From NCBI GenBank assembly GCA_900553135.1, contig USCO01000122.1, forward strand, positions 1-6,581: DNA of 6,581 bases, in the 5' to 3' direction. The notes beneath the pieces are model-generated. The model ran no database searches. It was not told the DNA's origin and was given only the letters and a program-made list of their open reading frames with translations. Position 1 is the stretch's first letter. Every line of letters begins with the position of its first letter. Shown here one piece after another: positions 1 to 3,870 of this stretch. A program made the position numbers and the translations under genes. The DNA comes from an uncultured Eubacteriales bacterium. Its GTDB lineage: Bacteria > Bacillota > Clostridia > Oscillospirales > Oscillospiraceae.

Positions 1-93
1 TCGACAAGCTGTATTTTGGTTCTATGGGGCCGCCCCCTGCTTTGACCCAGAAGCAAAACGAAGTTTTGCGCCAAGCTTTTTTGGCTACTTTTT
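1..93. repeat. Intergenic tail after recD2, rich in short inverted repeats
   Basis: No gene is visible here. The stretch holds several small inverted repeats in a row: GGGG/CCCC around 26-36, GCAAAAC/GTTTTGC at 53-69, GCCAA/TTGGC at 70-85, and the left arm of the 12-bp palindrome at 83-110. Such stacked palindromes directly after a stop codon resemble dispersed intergenic repeats (REP/MITE-like) or a transcription-end region. On the minus strand no stem is followed by a run of T, so a standard intrinsic terminator for recD2 is not evident. On the plus strand the weak GCCAA/TTGGC stem is followed by TACTTTTTT, which could end transcription arriving from the left. Repeat status is inferred, because only one copy lies in this window. 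Confidence 0.45.
53..69. repeat. 7-bp inverted repeat (GCAAAAC/GTTTTGC)
   Basis: A perfect 7-bp inverted repeat with a 3-base GAA loop (TTC on the minus strand), lying 25 bp beyond the recD2 stop. It could fold as a compact hairpin at the end of the recD2 transcript. It is not followed by a T-run on the minus strand, so it is more likely part of a composite repeat than a classical terminator. Confidence 0.5.
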
Positions 94-110
94 TCACGAA
101 AAAAGTAGCC
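83..110. repeat. Perfect 12-bp palindrome overlapping the recD2 stop codon
   Basis: GGCTACTTTTTT at 83-94 is exactly complementary to AAAAAAGTAGCC at 99-110, with a four-base loop (CACG on the plus strand, CGTG on the minus). On the minus strand the hairpin encodes the last residues of RecD2 (end of an Arg codon, then Leu-Leu-Phe-Ser). The TGA stop at 94-96 straddles the loop and the 3' arm. The base following the stem on the recD2 strand is the start of an A-run, not a T-run, so this is not a textbook Rho-independent terminator. It may still protect the mRNA 3' end or be the end of a mobile palindromic repeat. Confidence 0.75.
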
Positions 111-2298
111 GTGCCCGCAGGCCGGAGTAACGGCGGGTCTGGCGGTTGTTGGCGATCATCTGGGCCACCGCCTGGTCGCTGCCCACTACGATGAACAGTT
201 CCTTCGCCCGGGTAATGGCGGTGTACAGCACGCCCCTTGTCATCAACATGGGCGCTCCGTCCAGTGCGGCCAGGATCACCGCCCGGTACTCGCTGCCCTG
301 GGCCTTGTGAACCGTCACGGCAAAGGCGGGCTCCAGCTCTCCCAGCATATCGGTGGTGTACTCCACGATCTTCCCGTCAAAGTCCACGGTGACGCATTCC
401 TTGTCCACCTGACGAATGACCCCGATGTCCCCGTTGAACATCCCCATGCCGGAGGCGGTGCCGCCCTCCTCCCGCCAGAGAATGTCGTAATTGTTCTTCA
501 CCTGCATCACCCGGTCGCCCGCCCGGAAGATCCAGTCGCCAAAGCGTCGCTCCCCTTTTCCCTCCGCCGGCGGGTTCAGGGCAGCCTGAAGGGCTTGGTT
601 CAGCACGGTGGTGCCGGTTCCACGCCGCCGTGTGGGCGACAGAACCTGAATTTGGTCAGCGGGAATGCCCATATTCTCGGGCAGTCTGCGGCGGCACAGG
701 TCCACGATGGTCTCCACCGCGCTCTGGGGGTCCCGGCGGCACAGGAAGAAAAAGTCCCCCTGGTTCTGCCGCAGATTGGGCAGCTCGCCCCCGTTGACCA
801 TGTGGGCGTTGCGGACGATAGCACTCTGAGCCGCCTGGCGGAAAATCTCTGTCAGGCGCACGGTGGGCACCGAGCCGCTGCGGATGAGATCGGAAAACAG
901 GTTGCCCGGCCCCACCGAGGGCAGCTGGTCCGGGTCGCCTACCAGCACCAGGCGGCAGTCCGCCTGCAGGGCGTCCATGAGGGCCGCCATGAGGGGCACG
1001 TCCACCATGGACACCTCGTCCACGATGACAGCGTCGGCCTGGATGGGGTCGTACTGGTTCCGGGTAAAAATCAGCTGGCCGGAGTGGGGATCAAACCCAG
1101 TTTCCAGCAGACGGTGGATGGTGCTGGCCTCGGTGGAGCACAGCTCCCCCAGGCGCTTGGCCGCCCGACCCGTGGGAGCGGCCAGGGCGGTCTCCAGCCC
1201 CATGGCCTCAAACAAAGCCAAAACGCCCCGCAGGCAGGTGGTCTTACCGGTGCCCGGTCCGCCGGTGAGGAGCATCACCTGGCGATGGGCGGCCTGCTCC
1301 ACCGCCTGGCGCTGCTGGGGTGCGTATGTAATCCCCTGGGTCTTTTGGATTTTTTGGATGATCTTGTCCAGGTCCCGGGGCGGCAGCAGCTCGGCCTGGC
1401 TCATCTCCTCCAGGCGCTGGGCGATGGACACCTCCGCCTCGTAGAGCTGGGGCAGGTACACCGCGTGCTGCCCGGCCACCTCTTCCTCTACCACTTCACC
1501 CCGCTGGATCAGCTTCTCCAGGCGCTCCTCCAGCTCCTCCTGGGGCTGGTCCAGCAGCCGGGCGGCGGCGTCGGCCAGCTTGTGCTCCGGCAGGAAGGTG
1601 TGGCCGTTGTTCATGCTGTTGTGGTTGAGCTCAAAGAGCAGCCCCGCCTCCAGGCGCTGGGGGTCGCTGCCCTCCATGCCCAGGGACAGGGCCAGGCCGT
1701 CGGCGGTGGAGAACTCCACCCCGAACTCGGGCTCGGCCAACAGATAGGGGTTAGAGCGCACCACTTCCAGGGCCACGTCCCCGTAGGCGCGGTACAGTGG
1801 CATAGACAGCTCCAGGGGGAGCTGGTGCTCGGTCAAAAACTCCATGAGACGGCGCATGCCCATCTGGCGGCGGAAGGTCTCACTGATGGACCGGGCCCGC
1901 TTGGGAGAGATGCCCCGGATCTTGGTCAGCTCCTCCGGCTCCTCCTCAATGACCCGCAGGGCGTCCTCTCCGAACTTCTCGATGAGCTGCCGGGCGGTGG
2001 CCTTGCCCACCCCCTTTACCGCGCCCGAGGCCAGGTAGTGAAAGATCTCTTTTAACCCCTGGGGCAGGCGGCGCTCCACCACGTCGGCCCGGAACTGGGA
2101 GCCGTAGGTGGCGTGGCGCACCCACTGGCCCCGGACGGTGAGATACTCCCCCGGGGACACCCCGGGCATGGCCCCCACCACGGTCATCTCCTCCTCCCCC
2201 ACGTCCAGGCGGAGAATGGTATAGCCGTTTTCCTCGTTTTGAAAAATAATGGAGGAGACAGTCCCCTCCAGCACAGATGAAGCCTCCTGCTGCGGCAT
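94..2298 (-). CDS. recD2: RecD2 family ATP-dependent DNA helicase (SF1B, 5'-3')
   Basis: A 734-aa helicase of the RecD2 type (RecD-like proteins from bacteria lacking RecBCD), expected to unwind DNA 5' to 3' in the cytoplasm and to support replication-fork progress and repair. An N-terminal OB-like part (about 8-75) precedes helix-hairpin-helix motifs at about 89-138 (GVGKATA, IRGISPKRA). The helicase core follows: Walker A GGPGTGKT 346-353, motif Ia APTGRAAKRL 374-383, Walker B VDE with D427/E428, motif III VGDPDQLPSVGPG starting about 453, motif IV LTEIFRQ 482-488, AVTVHKAQGSEY 660-671 and the arginine motif YTAITRAKE 692-700 (R697). All catalytic motifs are intact and length is normal. ATG at 2298 is chosen because AGGAGG lies 7 nt upstream. 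The upstream in-frame GTG at 2382 would overlap the preceding gene and has no ribosome site. The gene ends inside a palindrome. It is the last gene of a probable four-gene operon. Confidence 0.96.
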   Translation of the reverse strand: MPQQEASSVLEGTVSSIIFQNEENGYTILRLDVGEEEMTVVGAMPGVSPGEYLTVRGQWVRHATYGSQFRADVVERRLPQGLKEIFHYLASGAVKGVGKATARQLIEKFGEDALRVIEEEPEELTKIRGISPKRARSISETFRRQMGMRRLMEFLTEHQLPLELSMPLYRAYGDVALEVVRSNPYLLAEPEFGVEFSTADGLALSLGMEGSDPQRLEAGLLFELNHNSMNNGHTFLPEHKLADAAARLLDQPQEELEERLEKLIQRGEVVEEEVAGQHAVYLPQLYEAEVSIAQRLEEMSQAELLPPRDLDKIIQKIQKTQGITYAPQQRQAVEQAAHRQVMLLTGGPGTGKTTCLRGVLALFEAMGLETALAAPTGRAAKRLGELCSTEASTIHRLLETGFDPHSGQLIFTRNQYDPIQADAVIVDEVSMVDVPLMAALMDALQADCRLVLVGDPDQLPSVGPGNLFSDLIRSGSVPTVRLTEIFRQAAQSAIVRNAHMVNGGELPNLRQNQGDFFFLCRRDPQSAVETIVDLCRRRLPENMGIPADQIQVLSPTRRRGTGTTVLNQALQAALNPPAEGKGERRFGDWIFRAGDRVMQVKNNYDILWREEGGTASGMGMFNGDIGVIRQVDKECVTVDFDGKIVEYTTDMLGELEPAFAVTVHKAQGSEYRAVILAALDGAPMLMTRGVLYTAITRAKELFIVVGSDQAVAQMIANNRQTRRYSGLRARLLFS

Positions 2299-2302
2299 TC
2301 TG

Positions 2303-2311
2303 CCCCCTCCT
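2303..2311 (-). promoter_or_regulatory. Ribosome binding site fixing the recD2 start
   Basis: AGGAGGGGG on the minus strand, with its AGGAGG core (2306-2311) 7 nt from the ATG at 2298. It decides between this ATG and the longer in-frame GTG reading at 2382. It lies in the 23-bp gap after the stop of the upstream gene, so translation of recD2 starts immediately after the preceding gene ends. Confidence 0.85.
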
Positions 2312-2321
2312 CTCTTTTGTT

Positions 2322-2654
2322 TTATGGTTCTGACAGCCACTCCTCCAGGGTCCCGGCCGGGCAAAGAAACACCCAGGGCCACCGCAGGGCCAGCTGAAGG
2401 ACCAGGTCCCGCCCCAAAGGGGTGAGCCCCCGGTCCAGTACCAGCACGCCGCCGCTCAGCAGTCCGGTCTCCCGCAGCCAGGCCAGCCAGCGCAGCTGTC
2501 CCTCCAGGCCCTCGCCGTCTCCGCTGCCCTCCAGCACCATCCAGACATCCCGGGCCGGGGCGGGCCGGAGCACCAGCCCCAAGATGACCCAGATCAGGCA
2601 GGAGGCCCCCGCAATGAGCACCACGGTCATGACCAGTTCACCCAGCATCACCAA
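2322..2654 (-). CDS. Unknown small membrane-anchored protein, 110 aa
   Basis: I cannot name a function. Residues about 4-29 form one strongly hydrophobic helix (GELVMTVVLIAGASCLIWVI) followed by LRPAPAR, so the protein is probably anchored with its C-terminal 75-80 residues in the cytoplasm (positive residues after the helix). The soluble part alternates predicted strands and helices: strand at about 37-41 (VWMVL), helix 50-65, strand 69-74 (GVLVLD), helix 79-91, strand 95-98, helix 102-107. This is a beta-alpha-beta-alpha-like order without a Walker motif or evident catalytic triad. Three tandem in-frame starts exist: TTG 2654, GTG 2651 and ATG 2648. GGAGGTG at 2662-2668 is 7, 10 and 13 nt away respectively, so TTG or GTG fits spacing best and ATG is possible. 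It lies 48 bp after the membrane-protein gene and 23 bp before recD2, consistent with co-transcription. Confidence 0.75.
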   Translation of the reverse strand: MVMLGELVMTVVLIAGASCLIWVILGLVLRPAPARDVWMVLEGSGDGEGLEGQLRWLAWLRETGLLSGGVLVLDRGLTPLGRDLVLQLALRWPWVFLCPAGTLEEWLSEP

Positions 2655-2661
2655 AGCGCAC

Positions 2662-2690
2662 CACCTCCGCCCTTATCCTATGCCGGGCGG
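2662..2690 (-). promoter_or_regulatory. Ribosome binding site partly inside a small hairpin
   Basis: GGAGGTG (2662-2668) is a near-perfect Shine-Dalgarno sequence for the 110-aa gene. Its first two bases lie in the 3' arm of a 6-bp GC-only stem: CCGCCC (2685-2690) pairs with GGGCGG (2667-2672) across a 12-base loop on the minus-strand transcript. Partial masking of the site is possible, but the overlap is small and the area is G/C-biased, so regulation is speculative. The ribosome site itself is well supported. Confidence 0.6.
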
Positions 2691-2702
2691 GCGGGGCGGG
2701 TG

Positions 2703-3191
2703 TCAGGAAAAGAGGTTGACGCCCACGTGGGTCAGGGCGGTCATGATGCACCCCGCGGTGAGCACACCCAAAAATACTGCCGGGAAAGCCTTGCGCAGGC
2801 GCATGTCCAGAAAAGCAGCCGCCAGAGAGCCGGTCCAGGCTCCGGTGCCGGGCAGAGGAATGGCCACAAAGAGCCACAGGCCCAGGTACTTATACTTACT
2901 CACCTTCTGGCCCTTGAGATGGGCCTTGCGCTCCATCTTGTCCACCAGGCCGTTGAGCCGGGGCATATAGCGGCGCATCATCATAAAGATTTTGCGGATA
3001 TAGACGATGATGAAGGGGGCGGGCAGGATGTTGCCGATCACCGCGGAAATAAAAGCCTGGTGATAGGGCAGCCCCAGGGCCACGCCGAAGGGGATGCCGC
3101 CCCGCAGCTCGATAATGGGGATCATGCTGACCAGGGTGGTAAAGACGCACCGCCCCAGGTCTGTCTGGGTCAAAAAATTCATCGTGTCCAT
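2703..3191 (-). CDS. PF06695/COG2426 membrane protein (putative small multidrug export, DedA-like)
   Basis: A 162-aa integral membrane protein with the conserved blocks of the family annotated 'putative small multi-drug export protein': IPIIELRGGIPFG (24-36), GNILPAPFII (53-62) and FVAIPLPGTGAWTGSL (108-123). Hydrophobic segments lie at about 15-29, 44-66, 103-128 and 135-157. A basic cytoplasmic-type stretch (RKIFMMMRRYMPR, then KMERKAHLKGQK) lies between the second and third. The Pro/Gly-rich blocks resemble the re-entrant loops proposed for the DedA/SNARE-associated superfamily, to which this family has been linked. The drug-export name rests on weak evidence, and a lipid-scramblase or transport-like role is at least as likely. 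Start ATG 3191 follows AAAGGAG at 12 nt, rather long, but no closer in-frame start exists. That site overlaps the stop of the acetyltransferase gene 17 bp upstream, suggesting translational coupling. Confidence 0.9.
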   Translation of the reverse strand: MDTMNFLTQTDLGRCVFTTLVSMIPIIELRGGIPFGVALGLPYHQAFISAVIGNILPAPFIIVYIRKIFMMMRRYMPRLNGLVDKMERKAHLKGQKVSKYKYLGLWLFVAIPLPGTGAWTGSLAAAFLDMRLRKAFPAVFLGVLTAGCIMTALTHVGVNLFS

Positions 3192-3203
3192 GTGGGAAAG
3201 ATA

Positions 3204-3210
3204 CTCCTTT
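3204..3210 (-). promoter_or_regulatory. Ribosome binding site overlapping the upstream stop codon
   Basis: AAAGGAG on the minus strand shares bases with the TAA stop (3209-3211) of the acetyltransferase and lies 12 nt from the ATG at 3191. Ribosomes ending on the upstream gene would cover this site, which fits coupled translation. The long spacing suggests the site alone may be modest in strength. Confidence 0.65.
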
Positions 3211-3757
3211 ATTCTGTCTCTTCCAGGGGCGGCTTGCAGTCCGCCATGACCACCTGGTCCAGGTACCGGGCAAAGTCCCGGTACTCCTCCGGGGAGATGG
3301 CCCCGGGGCTGGTCATCACCACCAGCTCGTGGCCGTGGAACCCCTTGCGGTAGGGCGGGTGGATGTGGGGATAGGGATTGGCCCGAAAGCCGTTTCGCTC
3401 ATAAAATTCCTGGCGGCGCCGGGCAATTTCCTCCACCGGAGGGTCGATCTCCAGCAAAACGGGGTCGCCCTCCTGCAAAAAGGCCTTCAGGGCCCGGGAG
3501 CCCACCCCCGTCCCCCGCAGCTGGGGGGCGATGGCAAAGTGCTCCACATAGCGCAGGGACCCGGTCTGCCACCACAGCAGGATGCCCTGGAGGTCGTCCC
3601 CCTCCAGGAGCAGATCAAAGTGGTAGTCCGGGGTGCCGATGCGCCCCTGCTGGGCGGAGCGTGTCCGCCTTTCGTGGACAGGGAAGCTCTGCTCATACAG
3701 GGCGAAGGCCTCCGGGAACCGGGGGTCCTGCCCGGTGGTCAGCGTCTGTCTGGTCAT
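3209..3757 (-). CDS. GNAT family N-acetyltransferase
   Basis: A 182-aa protein of the Gcn5-related N-acetyltransferase fold, which transfers acetyl from acetyl-CoA to an amine; the substrate cannot be told from sequence. The acetyl-CoA pyrophosphate-binding motif A is clear: VEHFAIAPQLRGTGVGSRAL with Q79-x-x-G82-x-G84-x-G86. Motif B-like FYERNGF is at 118-124, preceded by LLEIDPP (101-107) on the expected strand. An N-terminal FALYEQSFPVHERR segment (18-31) fits the usual substrate-side helices. The HPPYRKGFHGHELVVM stretch (133-148) continues the fold's last strands. Length is normal for a single-domain GNAT. ATG 3757 has GAGGAGG exactly 7 nt upstream and a promoter about 30 nt upstream, so it heads the operon with the membrane protein, the unknown 110-aa gene and recD2. 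It could modify a small molecule, an antibiotic-like amine or a protein. Confidence 0.92.
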   Translation of the reverse strand: MTRQTLTTGQDPRFPEAFALYEQSFPVHERRTRSAQQGRIGTPDYHFDLLLEGDDLQGILLWWQTGSLRYVEHFAIAPQLRGTGVGSRALKAFLQEGDPVLLEIDPPVEEIARRRQEFYERNGFRANPYPHIHPPYRKGFHGHELVVMTSPGAISPEEYRDFARYLDQVVMADCKPPLEETE

Positions 3758-3764
3758 GTTCTTC

Positions 3765-3771
3765 CCTCCTC
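3765..3771 (-). promoter_or_regulatory. Ribosome binding site of the GNAT gene
   Basis: GAGGAGG on the minus strand, 7 nt before the ATG at 3757: a strong site with ideal spacing that fixes the start of the acetyltransferase. Confidence 0.85.
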
Positions 3772-3787
3772 GCGGCGTTTCCTTTCT

Positions 3788-3816
3788 ATCCTACACACTT
3801 TCCTTCGCCCCGTCAA
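3788..3816 (-). promoter_or_regulatory. Sigma-A-type promoter for the GNAT-PF06695-unknown-recD2 operon
   Basis: On the minus strand, TTGACG (plus-strand 3811-3816) matches the -35 consensus in 5 of 6 bases. It is followed by exactly 17 bp and then TAGGAT (3788-3793), 4 of 6 for the -10 box. Transcription would start near 3781, giving a leader of about 24 nt that contains the GAGGAGG site. Sequence upstream of the -35 (3817-3870) is clearly AT-richer than the surrounding genes, as is common at promoters. There is no obvious operator palindrome. This is a prediction from consensus and spacing only. Confidence 0.65.
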
Positions 3817-3870
3817 TGGCACAGGAATTAAGATCTCATAAAGTTCTTTCCCGAAATTCAGTGGAAATTT
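3817..3870. other. AT-richer spacer between uvrA stop and the operon promoter
   Basis: A 54-bp segment with no ORF and no convincing terminator. Only weak stems are seen on the minus strand (AAATT/AATTT and TTTCC/GGAAA, 5 bp each), with no T-run after them. The local base composition contrasts with the G/C-rich genes on both sides and fits an upstream promoter region. Read-through from uvrA into the next gene therefore cannot be excluded. Confidence 0.5.

Noticed and set aside
83..110. Palindrome as a standard Rho-independent terminator
   Set aside because: On the recD2 strand the stem is followed by A residues, and on the other strand by GTGCCC; the required T-run is absent in both directions.
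307..2055. Long 582-residue open frame on the plus strand opposite recD2
   Set aside because: It is antisense to a helicase with every motif intact. Its translation is rich in His, Leu, Gly and Gln with no domain pattern, as expected when G/C-rich third positions keep the opposite frame free of stops.
2299..2382. Longer recD2 start at GTG 2382 adding 28 residues
   Set aside because: It would overlap the end of the upstream gene by about 60 bp and has no Shine-Dalgarno sequence, whereas ATG 2298 has AGGAGG at 7 nt.
2673..2702. TAGGAT in the gap before the 110-aa gene as a -10 box
   Set aside because: No -35-like hexamer lies at 16-18 bp; the nearest candidate, CTGACA, is 20 bp away, and the spacer is almost pure G/C.
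2700..3353. 217-residue plus-strand open frame opposite the PF06695 gene
   Set aside because: The composition is low-information and antisense to a protein with clear family motifs; no suitable ribosome site precedes it.
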